This document shows positions 17,099 through 24,529 of a DNA stretch of 64,000 nt, one piece after another (within the stretch, counting starts at the first letter, position 1; the number at the start of each line of letters is the position of its first letter). This DNA is from Paraburkholderia fungorum (GTDB lineage: Bacteria; Pseudomonadota; Gammaproteobacteria; Burkholderiales; Burkholderiaceae), in assembly GCF_902833645.1 (NCBI RefSeq), contig NZ_CADFGE010000022.1, positions 1 to 64,000 of the forward strand, written 5' to 3'. A model generated the notes under the pieces. That model was not told the DNA's origin and did no database searches. It saw nothing but the letters and a program-made list of their open reading frames with translations. Position numbers and translations under genes: made by a program.

Positions 17099-18697
17099 AT
17101 GTTTCACCAACTACTCACTCCAGTCGGCAATTCGCTATTGCTGTCGTTCCTCGTCGCGGCCTTGCCGATCATCGTCGTGTTGCTGTTGCTCGGCTGGGCC
17201 CGTCGGCCGGCCTGGCAGGCGTCGCTCGCGGGCCTGATCGTCGGGCTGATCGTGGCGATCTTCGTCTGGCAGTTCCCGGTCGGACTCGCGGCCGCCTCAG
17301 TGGCCAACGGCGCGGTGTTTGCGTGCTGGCCCGTCATGTGGATCGTGTTCACCGCGATCCTGCTCTACAACATCTCGCAGCGCTCGGGCCGCTTCGCCGC
17401 CTTTCGCATGTGGATGATCGATAACCTGCCGAACGACCGCCGCGTCGTGCTGGTGGTGATCGGCTTTTCTTTCGGCGCGCTATTCGAAGGGATTTCCGGA
17501 TTCGGCACGCCGGTCGCGATCACCAGTTCGCTGCTGATCCTGCTGGGTTTCCCCACACTCGAAGCACTCACCTTCACGCTGATCTTCAATACGGCGCCGG
17601 TCGCGTTCGGCGCGCTCGGTGTCCCGATCACAGTGCTCGGCGCGGTTACTCACCTGCCGGCAGACTCGCTCGCCAAGATGGTCGGACGGCAGTTGCCGTT
17701 TTTCGCGTTGCTGCTGCCGTTCTACGTGATCGGCGTTTATGCCGGCTTTCGCAACATGCTGCGCGTCTGGCCGGTGCTGCTGGTGTCGGGTGCAAGCTTC
17801 GCGCTGACCCAGTTCATCACGGCGAATTACGTCAACTACAGTCTGACCGACGTGCTGTCGTCGTTGGTTTCGCTGATCCTGACGATCGCGTTCCTGCGCG
17901 TATGGAAGCCCGCCGTCGATCCGAAGTTCGCGATCAACATCGATCGCGTGGGCGAGGTGCGCGGCAAGATCAGCGGCGGCCAGGGCTGGTATCCGTGGAT
18001 CATCGTCTCGGCGGTGGTGATCGTCTGGACCATCGCCAAGATCTTCCTGATCGGCGACGTCAAGGTTCCGTGGCCGGCCCTCGACAAGGCGGTGTACATC
18101 ACCCTGTACAACACACCGTACGGCGCGATCTGGGACTTCCAGCCGCTGGCCACCGGCACGGCGATTCTGGTCGCCGCCATCATCACGTCGCTCGTGACGG
18201 GTCTCGGGATCGGTGAATTTGGCAAGGCCATTGTCGACACCTGGGTCCAGACACGCATCGCGATTCTGACCGTGGCGACCATCGTCGCGCTCGCCTATCT
18301 GATGAACTACTCGGGGCTCACCTACACGCTCGGGCTTGGGGCGGCGTCGGTCGGACCGTTCTTCCCGCTGATATCGGCGTTCCTCGGCTGGGTGGCCGTG
18401 TTCCTGTCCGGCAGCGACACGTCGGGCAACGCGTTGTTCGGCAACCTGCAGGTGGTAGCGGCCCATCAACTGAACCTGAACCCGATCCTGATGGCGGCGA
18501 CCAATTCGTCGGGCGGCGTGATGGGCAAGATGATCTCGCCGCAAAACATCTCGACCGGCGTGGCGACGACCGAACTCAAAGGCAAGGAGGGCGTGGTGTT
18601 CGCCAAGACCTTCAAGCATTCGATTCTGTTGACGGTCATTCTCGGCGTGCTGGTGTGGGTGCAGCAGAACTTCCTGCAAGGGATGATTCCGCACTGA
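17099..18697 (+). CDS. lldP: L-lactate permease (LctP family)
   Basis: A 532-residue integral membrane protein with about 12-14 helices. Family signatures seen include FGALFEGISGFGTPVAI, the NTAPVAFGALGVPIT stretch, MNYSGLTYTLGLG, FLSGSDTSGNALFGNLQ and NSSGGVMGKMISPQN. These match proton-coupled lactate/glycolate permeases. The ATG at 17099 follows AAGGAGACGTG. A GTG immediately before it is in frame. No lactate dehydrogenase gene is adjacent, so the choice between lactate and glycolate is open. Confidence 0.92.
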   Translation: MFHQLLTPVGNSLLLSFLVAALPIIVVLLLLGWARRPAWQASLAGLIVGLIVAIFVWQFPVGLAAASVANGAVFACWPVMWIVFTAILLYNISQRSGRFAAFRMWMIDNLPNDRRVVLVVIGFSFGALFEGISGFGTPVAITSSLLILLGFPTLEALTFTLIFNTAPVAFGALGVPITVLGAVTHLPADSLAKMVGRQLPFFALLLPFYVIGVYAGFRNMLRVWPVLLVSGASFALTQFITANYVNYSLTDVLSSLVSLILTIAFLRVWKPAVDPKFAINIDRVGEVRGKISGGQGWYPWIIVSAVVIVWTIAKIFLIGDVKVPWPALDKAVYITLYNTPYGAIWDFQPLATGTAILVAAIITSLVTGLGIGEFGKAIVDTWVQTRIAILTVATIVALAYLMNYSGLTYTLGLGAASVGPFFPLISAFLGWVAVFLSGSDTSGNALFGNLQVVAAHQLNLNPILMAATNSSGGVMGKMISPQNISTGVATTELKGKEGVVFAKTFKHSILLTVILGVLVWVQQNFLQGMIPH

Positions 18698-19053
18698 GGC
18701 AGGCATTCGAGCCGCGCGAGGCAGCATGGGTGGTTGCCGCCGCGCGCGGCGGGATCCGTTTGCGGAGCTCGCCGCAGCATCTGCGCGGCCGCAAAATAAC
18801 TCATGCTCAAAGGGCGCCAACCGCGGCAGGGTTGGCGGCGCCTTCTCTTTCATCCCTCTCTCATCGCAATTTTTCTCACATCAGCGTGAGAATTGCTCGT
18901 TTTGCGGCCGGCTCGTTCGCGCTTAGCATCACGATAGCCCGACGCCGGCCTCTCCCCGCATCTTGCTGTTTCACTCCAGCCTGAAACGTTTTGCGCAATC
19001 GCGCTGCTACGATGTCCATGCGTCTCGACTCTACCGCGCGCGACGCCACGATA
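18698..19053. other. Intergenic region with two hairpins
   Basis: 356 bp. At 18813-18842 a GC-rich hairpin (GGCGCCAACC / GGTTGGC..GCGCC) followed by CTTCTCTTTC is a probable terminator for the permease gene. At 18866-18896 a second hairpin (GCAAT...CTCAC / GTGAG...ATTGC) is rich in A/T and could belong to the promoter or leader of the next gene. No coding sequence was seen. Confidence 0.5.
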
Positions 19054-19980
19054 ATGAATACCAGAAACCTGCTCCAGTTGCTGATCCTCGCCGCCCTATG
19101 GGGCGCATCGTTCCTCTTTATCCGCGTCGGCGTGACTGACTTCGGCGTCGCGCCGCTGATGGCGTTGCGGGTCGGCATCGGCGCGGTCTTCCTCGCCATC
19201 GTGCTGGTCGCGCGGCGGCCGCTGCAGCAGTCCGCAACGATCCTGCGCCGTCACGCCTTCCCGCTGTTGGTGGTTGGCATTCTGAATTCGGCGGCGCCGT
19301 TCTGCCTGTTCGCGTATGCCGAGCTGACGCTGTCGGCGGGCGTGACGTCCGTGATCAATGCGACGACACCGCTGTGGGGCGCACTCGTCGGCTTTCTATG
19401 GCTGCGCGATCGCCTGAGCGCGCTGCGCACCGCCGGGCTCGTGATCGGCTTTCTCGGCGTCCTGATGCTGGTGTGGGATCAGATCGCCGCACCGAACGGC
19501 TCGGCCGCCACTCCGCTGAGCACCGCGCTCGCGGCCGCCGCGGCACTCGGCGCCACCCTGCTGTACGGCATCGCCGCCAATTTCACGAAGCGCCACCTGA
19601 CCGGCGTCGACGCGTTGACCGTCGCGACCGGCACGATGACCGGCGCCACCATCGTGCTGCTGCCGCTCGCCGTCATCTACTGGCCGGCCGCACCGATCTC
19701 GCTGCACGCATGGGGCGCGGTCATTGCGCTGGGTGTCGCGTGTACCGGTGTCGCTTACATGCTGTTCTTCCATCTGATCTCGGTGGTCGGGCCGGCACGC
19801 ACGATTACCGTGACCTTCGTGATTCCGGTGTTCGGCATTCTGTGGGGTACGCTGTTTCTTGGCGAAACCGTGTCGCTGGGCATGCTGGAAGGCTGCGGCG
19901 TAATCCTCGTCGGTACCGCGCTCGCCACGGGTGTAATCAAGCGTCTGCCCTGGACCGGAGCGCGCCGCGCCGACACCTGA
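19054..19980 (+). CDS. EamA/DMT-family transporter
   Basis: A 308-residue protein with about ten helices in two EamA repeats: LILAALWGASFLFIRVGV at the N-terminus and ALAAAAALGATLLYGIAANF at mid-protein. NATTPLWGALVGFLWLRDRL and FVIPVFGILWGTLFLGETV are characteristic. Probable metabolite exporter of unknown substrate. It is only distantly similar to the EamA protein at 8168-9097. The ATG at 19054 starts at the membrane segment. In-frame starts 14-21 codons upstream exist and none has a clear ribosome site. Confidence 0.88.
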   Translation: MNTRNLLQLLILAALWGASFLFIRVGVTDFGVAPLMALRVGIGAVFLAIVLVARRPLQQSATILRRHAFPLLVVGILNSAAPFCLFAYAELTLSAGVTSVINATTPLWGALVGFLWLRDRLSALRTAGLVIGFLGVLMLVWDQIAAPNGSAATPLSTALAAAAALGATLLYGIAANFTKRHLTGVDALTVATGTMTGATIVLLPLAVIYWPAAPISLHAWGAVIALGVACTGVAYMLFFHLISVVGPARTITVTFVIPVFGILWGTLFLGETVSLGMLEGCGVILVGTALATGVIKRLPWTGARRADT

Positions 19981-20084
19981 AAACCGCCTCGCGCGACGCC
20001 TGCCCTGGCGTCGCCGCTTTCCCGTCCCGCCCCGTGCCGCGCCGTTCGCCGCCCCGGCAGCCTGGCATCTCATTTCAACGACCC

Positions 20085-20118
20085 AAAAAAATAGCCCGCA
20101 CTCCGTTGGAGTGCGGGC
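20085..20118 (-). terminator. Intrinsic terminator of the sigma-54 RNA
   Basis: Perfect 10-bp-plus stem (GCCCGCACTCC / GGAGTGCGGGC) with a four-base loop. Read on the minus strand it is followed by TA and seven T residues. On the plus strand no T run follows, so it ends minus-strand transcription. Confidence 0.9.
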
Positions 20119-20299
20119 GAAACCGTCGCCCTACGAGGATAGGCGACGGGGCCACCGAGGCCGCGCGCCACGCGCGCCGGCCATCATCGGGCTAAGCACC
20201 GGTTCGTTCGCCGGTGCTGAAAAGGTCCGGGGCTCGCTGTTTCGCAACTCGCCGCTGACTCACGTCATTCATGTCGAATGTTACGAATCCGGCCCCATG
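20085..20299 (-). ncRNA. Candidate sigma-54-dependent structured small RNA
   Basis: The predicted transcript is about 210 nt, from a start near 20299 (12 bases after the -12 element) to the terminator at 20085-20118. Minus-strand folding elements in order are: a GGGGC/GCCCC closing pair (20292-20296 with 20229-20233); GCACCGG/CCGGTGC at 20196-20217; GGCC..GCGC/GCGC..GGCC at 20159-20182; CCGTCGCC/GGGCGACGG at 20123-20149; and the terminator stem. A 26-codon open frame (20192-20272) lies inside without a ribosome site. No tRNA, tmRNA, 6S or RNase P signature was recognised. It converges on the EamA gene. The function is unknown. A trans-acting regulatory RNA induced by an enhancer-binding protein is the best guess. 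Confidence 0.65.
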
Positions 20300-20309
20300 A
20301 GTCTTTAAG

Positions 20310-20325
20310 AGCAGATTGCGTGCCA
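20310..20325 (-). promoter_or_regulatory. Sigma-54 (-24/-12) promoter
   Basis: On the minus strand the sequence is TGGCACGCAATCTGCT, against the consensus TGGCACG-N4-TTGCW, with a single mismatch and the invariant GG-N10-GC spacing. It is oriented towards the structured RNA at 20085-20299. Confidence 0.8.
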
Positions 20326-20353
20326 GTTACGCAGTTTCACGAGAAATCGCCCG

Positions 20354-20366
20354 CAATCTATTGATT
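20354..20366 (-). promoter_or_regulatory. IHF-binding site
   Basis: On the minus strand AATCAATAGATTG is an exact match to the IHF consensus WATCAANNNNTTR. It lies in an A/T-rich stretch between the upstream repeats and the sigma-54 promoter, where DNA bending is normally required. Confidence 0.7.
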
Positions 20367-20426
20367 ATTATTGTTAATTTTTGCGCCGAAAGGGATGGGA
20401 AAGGATTGGCGGGAGGGGTTTTGCGA

Positions 20427-20455
20427 GTTACGTCACCGGGGTAACGTCACGTTAC
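20427..20455. promoter_or_regulatory. Candidate enhancer-binding protein sites (GTTAC repeats)
   Basis: GTTAC at 20427, GTAAC at 20441 and GTTAC at 20451 form two overlapping inverted pairs (GTTAC-N9-GTAAC and GTAAC-N5-GTTAC). They lie about 130-155 bp upstream of the predicted sigma-54 start, the usual distance for an activator of this type. The activator is not identified. Confidence 0.5.
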
Positions 20456-20515
20456 ATGCGGCCGCACAGTGGCGGCCGCGCGAGCCCGCTTCATACGTTT
20501 GAAGCGGGCCGACCA

Positions 20516-20671
20516 TCACGGCGCCGGCCATTTCGTGCGATGCGACGCCCTATGCCTGACCCGCAGACCCATTGGCCGCCGCGTCTCGCGCGGCGCCAGC
20601 GCGGCCCCGCACACAAGCGCCAGGATGAGCAGGCTCGCTGCCCACATCCAGTAAGGAATCACGTCGAACAT
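20516..20671 (-). CDS. Small single-pass membrane protein
   Basis: A 51-residue open frame starting MFDVIPYWMWAASLLILALV, with one membrane helix and a basic, His/Arg-rich tail (RVRHRASHRTKWPAP). GGGGAG lies six bases before the ATG at 20671. An ATG two codons earlier would place that site too close. No family was recognised. The helix and good ribosome site support a real gene, but it could be fortuitous. Confidence 0.5.
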   Translation of the reverse strand: MFDVIPYWMWAASLLILALVCGAALAPRETRRPMGLRVRHRASHRTKWPAP

Positions 20672-20780
20672 AGCCATCTCCCCGTTGAGCGCCGGTTCAT
20701 ACCGGTGTTTCAGACAAGAAGCAAAACACGTGCGCGTCATCAGGGCGTCTGAACGGCTTGCGGGACAAGAGGCTGCGCGG

Positions 20781-20822
20781 TCATAAAAAAACCCGCCCGG
20801 GCTACGCACCGGGCGGGTTTTC
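20781..20822. terminator. Bidirectional terminator after bamC
   Basis: AAACCCGCCCGG / CCGGGCGGGTTT stem with an 8-base loop. A run of seven A residues on one side and TTTTC on the other allow termination in both directions. It is about 30 bases downstream of the bamC stop. Confidence 0.85.
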
Positions 20823-20852
20823 TGACAGCGTTCGCTGCTTGCTACGAATCGG

Positions 20853-22085
20853 TCAGTGCAACTGGTCGACCATCAGGCTCATGATCTGCTTGGCCTGCGG
20901 ACTTTCATCGATCGCGCCCTTGCTGTCGACCACGGCCACGCGGGTCTGGTCAGGCGTTACCGCGCGGACGTTCACGAGATACTGCTTGGCGACCTTTTCC
21001 TTCTTGCCGTGGAACACCTGGCTCCAGAAGCCCTGTTCCGCCGAGCTCAGATCCTTCGGATCGACGTAGCGCACGAAGTACAAACCGCGGCTTGCATCGC
21101 GATCGTCAACCGTGAAGTTGCTGCGGTCGAGCGCAAGGCCCACACGCAGCCACGCACGGTCATACGGCTCGCCGAGCGTCAGCTCGGTGGACGAGAACTG
21201 TGCCGACGTGTTGTTGCCCGAGTCGTCCGGCATTGGCTGTTGTGCCGACAACGCGACGTTCTGCGCCGCATTGGCCGCAGCCGCCGACTTCGCACCAGCC
21301 GTAGCCGCGTTCGGCGCAGCTTGCGCCCCCGCCGGCGAGAGATCGGCGCTTTGCGTATCGGCCGGCTTCGCACGCGAATCGGCCAGCGCCAGCGCCGCCA
21401 TCAGCCGTTTCAGATATTCCTGTTCGAGCCCTGGATCGTTCGGCTTGGCTTCCCACTTGGTCGAATCGTTGTTAGTGCCGGTGATCGCCTCGCGCATGCC
21501 CTTCTGGCTGATGAACACATAGGTGCCGCCGTTCGGCGCTGCTTCGAGACGCGTACGGTACTTGTTGCGCTCGGAACTCACATAGCTGTTGCCCATTGCC
21601 TTGGACAGCGTGTTGCGGATCAGGCCGTCGTTGATCTGCGCGTGGGTTTCGTTCCAGTCCGTTTCCATCACGCCTTTGTCGCGCTGGTCGACCACCAGCA
21701 GGAAGCCTTGTTCCTGCCAGAAACGGCGGATTTGCGCCCAGGCCTGGTCGGGCGCCTTGTTGTCGATCACGAGCCAGCTTTCGGTGCCGTCACGCTGGAT
21801 GTGCATGCCCTTCACCGGCGGCACGACCGTCAGGGTGTTGGCAGCGGGGGCTTGCGCCTGGACCTGCTTGAGCGTGGACAGCGAGGTTTCGCCGCCTTGC
21901 GGGGGCAACGAACGCTGATCGGACGTCTCATCGATCATGTTCGGCGGTACGGCAAGTGACACTTGCTTCGACTTGGAGTCGCTTTTGTAGTCGATTTTGG
22001 TCGGCGACGAGGTGCCGCAGCCGGCGACCAGACCGCCTGCCATCAGCATTACTGCAAACCGCTTGGTAAGACGAAGATCAGTCAT
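20853..22085 (-). CDS. bamC: Outer-membrane assembly lipoprotein BamC
   Basis: A 410-residue lipoprotein with signal peptide and lipobox (MLMAGGLVAGC), an N-terminal unstructured stretch typical of BamC (KIDYKSDSKSKQ, LAVPPNM), and two helix-grip domains. The first contains WLVIDNKAPDQAWAQIRRF and the second LTLGEPYDRAWLRVGLALD, joined by a long Ala/Gln/Ser linker (about residues 245-290). BamC is a subunit of the complex that inserts beta-barrel proteins in the outer membrane. In relatives it often follows dapA. Here the upstream neighbour is different and it appears monocistronic. Confidence 0.92.
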   Translation of the reverse strand: MTDLRLTKRFAVMLMAGGLVAGCGTSSPTKIDYKSDSKSKQVSLAVPPNMIDETSDQRSLPPQGGETSLSTLKQVQAQAPAANTLTVVPPVKGMHIQRDGTESWLVIDNKAPDQAWAQIRRFWQEQGFLLVVDQRDKGVMETDWNETHAQINDGLIRNTLSKAMGNSYVSSERNKYRTRLEAAPNGGTYVFISQKGMREAITGTNNDSTKWEAKPNDPGLEQEYLKRLMAALALADSRAKPADTQSADLSPAGAQAAPNAATAGAKSAAAANAAQNVALSAQQPMPDDSGNNTSAQFSSTELTLGEPYDRAWLRVGLALDRSNFTVDDRDASRGLYFVRYVDPKDLSSAEQGFWSQVFHGKKEKVAKQYLVNVRAVTPDQTRVAVVDSKGAIDESPQAKQIMSLMVDQLH

Positions 22086-22561
22086 GTTCGAGGAATCCTT
22101 CCGCTACGCCACGGCAAGTTTCCGTGGATCAACCCAACATTTTACCGATCCCGGCGAGACATGTGCAAAAACCGGGGTTTGCTCACGAAATAGGCAGCAC
22201 GCCGCCGGCACATCCCACCTCGCGGCGAACGGCCCGGATACCGGTGGATCGCTGCGCGGCGCAAGCCTGCGGCTAACGAAAATCGCCCCACCGGGCGGTG
22301 GCGACCCACCCCTCCAGGCGCGAATTTAACAGTTCACAACACTTCTCAAGCACTTGTAGGAAGTGCCCTACTTTATTGTCAGACCTTTGTTTTAAAAGAC
22401 ACTTTTCGCGCTTTTCACATCCTATTTTTGAGATCAACCGCCGCGCCGCATCGTGCTTCTGATAACGATCAGGAAACCTGAGTGTTATCTTGAATTGGAC
22501 ATCTCAATAAGACTTGAACGGTCCCAGTGTTTCGGGCTCTCCAATAGCGAGGCAGGTTGCC
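22086..22561. other. Divergent intergenic region, bamC / DUF2844
   Basis: 476 bp. The part next to bamC (22086-22320) is GC-rich and featureless. From about 22325 to 22500 it is notably A/T-rich for this genome (for example CTTTGTTTTAAAAGAC at about 22385), probably the promoter region of the DUF2844/DUF3443 pair. No coding sequence or RNA was recognised. Confidence 0.45.
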
Positions 22562-23026
22562 ATGCGAATTCCCTGTTTTTCACCGGCCTTCGCCATTCGC
22601 ACCGTGATGGCTGCCCTGCTGTGTTTCGGCACAGGCGCGCGCGCCGAATTGGGCGGCACGATGCCCATCCCGACGGACTCGACCGGTGCCGCGCCGCAAA
22701 CCTTGCTGAACGGCGCCTTACGCCTGCGCACGCTGACCGATGCGGGCAATACCACCATCAACGAGTACGCCACCAGTACTGGCCAGATCATCGCCTACAC
22801 GTGGCAAGGCCCGACCATGCCGGATCTGCGCGCGTTGCTGGGGCCGTACGCCGGCTCCTACCGCACGGGCGCCGCCGGGTTGGCGCCGGACGGCAATCTG
22901 CACGCGTCGCGGGTGGTGCGCCCCGACGTGATCGTGGAATCCGGCGGTCCGATGCGTGGCTATGTGGGTCGCGCGTGGCTGCCGGCGGCCTTGCCGCCCG
23001 GCGTCGCCGCCAGCGATTTGCGCTGA
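22562..23026 (+). CDS. DUF2844-domain exported protein
   Basis: A 154-residue protein. The signal peptide (MRIPCFSPAFAIRTVMAALL...ARA) is followed by ELGGTMPIPTD and a compact domain with YATSTGQIIAYTWQGPTMPD and VVRPDVIVESGGPMRGY. DUF2844 is a small periplasmic family seen mainly in Burkholderiaceae and nearly always next to DUF3443, as here (60-bp gap). No function is known. The start at 22562 begins the signal peptide with a GAGGCAGG site upstream. Confidence 0.85.
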   Translation: MRIPCFSPAFAIRTVMAALLCFGTGARAELGGTMPIPTDSTGAAPQTLLNGALRLRTLTDAGNTTINEYATSTGQIIAYTWQGPTMPDLRALLGPYAGSYRTGAAGLAPDGNLHASRVVRPDVIVESGGPMRGYVGRAWLPAALPPGVAASDLR

Positions 23027-23086
23027 GTTTGCGCCGCATCGCACGCAATCAAGAAAACGCTTCGACGATTCGACTGCCGGAAAATC

Positions 23087-24379
23087 ATGAATACCTCTTC
23101 TCATCTCCACGCCCTGCTGCTCCTCAGCGCGGCGCTCGCCGGTTGCGGCGGTGGCGGCGGCAGCAGCAGTACCGACTCGTCACAGGCAGGGGCAGCCAGC
23201 CCGGCCAGCAGCCCGGCCGCCGCCCCGTCAGGCGCCTCGTCAGGCGCCAGTGCACCGTCCGCGGCGCCCAATGCCGGCACGGGCACGAACGTGCCGCAGT
23301 CGAACACGCCAAACGTTCAGCCGATCGCAGTCACTACGGCGCCGGGTCTGACGCGCAATATGCTGACGACCAGCGTCACCGTCTGCCAGCCCGGCACCAG
23401 CAACTGCGCGACGATCGACAATATTCAGGTCGACACCGGCTCGCAGGGCTTGCGGATCCTCGCCTCCGCACTGCCGGCCAGCCTCCCGCTCGCAGCGCTG
23501 AGTTCGGGCGGCGGCTTGAGCGGTGAGTGCGCGGTATTCGGCGGCGGCTATGCGTGGGGCTCGGTGCGCAGCGCGGACGTGCGCATGGCCGGTCAACTGG
23601 CCGCCTCGATTCCGATCCAGTTGATCGCCGACCCCGCGCTGCCCACGGTGCCCAGCGGCTGCGCCGGTTCCGGCCCGTCGATGCTGAGCGTCGCGAGCCT
23701 GCGCGCCAACGGTATTCTCGGCGTCGGCCTATTTGCGGCCGACTGCGGCAGCGGCTGCGTCAATACCGCTTTGCCCCGGTGGTATTACAGCTGCGACAGC
23801 AGTGGCGCCTGCGTCGCGACTACGCAAGCGCTCGCGCAACAGGTCACCAATCCAGTGAGCCAATTCCCGCTCGACAACAACGGCGTGGTGATCGACCTGC
23901 CGGCAATCGCCGACGCGGGCGCGGCCAACGTATCGGGTTCGATGATTTTCGGCATCGGCACCCAGGCGAACAACACGCTCGGCGGTGCAAGTGTGCTCAC
24001 GGCCAATCCGCAGACGGGTTACGTAGCGACCAGCAGCGCCGGACAGACGTATGCGCTGAGCTACATCGACAGCGGCTCGAACGCACTCTTCTTGCGCAAT
24101 ACCCAGTTGCCGCAGTGCGGCTACTGGTATTGCCCGGGCTCGACGCAAACCGCAAGCGCCTCGATCATGGGTACCGATGGCGCGTCACATACCGTGTCGT
24201 TTGCGATCGGCAATTCGAGGGCGCTGTTTGCATCCGCGAATAACGCGTTCAACAATCTGGCTGGAATCGCCAGCAATAGCTTCGGCTGGGGGCTGCCGTT
24301 CTTTTTTGGACGGCGGGTCTATACGGCGATCGCGTCGCGCGCCACCTCGGCCGGCCCGGGTCCGTATTACGCGTTCTGA
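23087..24379 (+). CDS. DUF3443 lipoprotein with pepsin-like motifs
   Basis: A 430-residue lipoprotein (LAGC at residue 20) with a Ser/Ala/Pro-rich linker to about 75 and a beta-rich domain after that. The domain has two Asp motifs: VDTGSQGLRI (Asp116) and YIDSGSNALFL (Asp328). It also has NGILGVGLF between them and a C-terminal LPFFFGRRVYTAI. The order and spacing resemble the two catalytic halves, the hydrophobic-Gly motif and the C-terminal strand of pepsin-family aspartic proteases. The family is annotated as unknown, so protease activity is inference. Several Cys pairs suggest disulfides. It follows its usual partner DUF2844. Confidence 0.85.
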   Translation: MNTSSHLHALLLLSAALAGCGGGGGSSSTDSSQAGAASPASSPAAAPSGASSGASAPSAAPNAGTGTNVPQSNTPNVQPIAVTTAPGLTRNMLTTSVTVCQPGTSNCATIDNIQVDTGSQGLRILASALPASLPLAALSSGGGLSGECAVFGGGYAWGSVRSADVRMAGQLAASIPIQLIADPALPTVPSGCAGSGPSMLSVASLRANGILGVGLFAADCGSGCVNTALPRWYYSCDSSGACVATTQALAQQVTNPVSQFPLDNNGVVIDLPAIADAGAANVSGSMIFGIGTQANNTLGGASVLTANPQTGYVATSSAGQTYALSYIDSGSNALFLRNTQLPQCGYWYCPGSTQTASASIMGTDGASHTVSFAIGNSRALFASANNAFNNLAGIASNSFGWGLPFFFGRRVYTAIASRATSAGPGPYYAF

Positions 24380-24529
24380 GTGCTTGATATCAAATCGGAT
24401 TTTCGCGCGCGGAAAATTCCGCAATCATCATCCACGACTTAATTGATACGCCCCGACTGCAATAATCATCGTTTCTGGCTAACGCCATCTCAATATCGTT
24501 AGTCCTGCATAGCTAATATTAGTCAAACG

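Noticed and set aside
20192..20272. 26-codon frame within the candidate small RNA
   Set aside because: No ribosome site, odd composition and overlap with the stems. Kept as a note only; the RNA interpretation is preferred.
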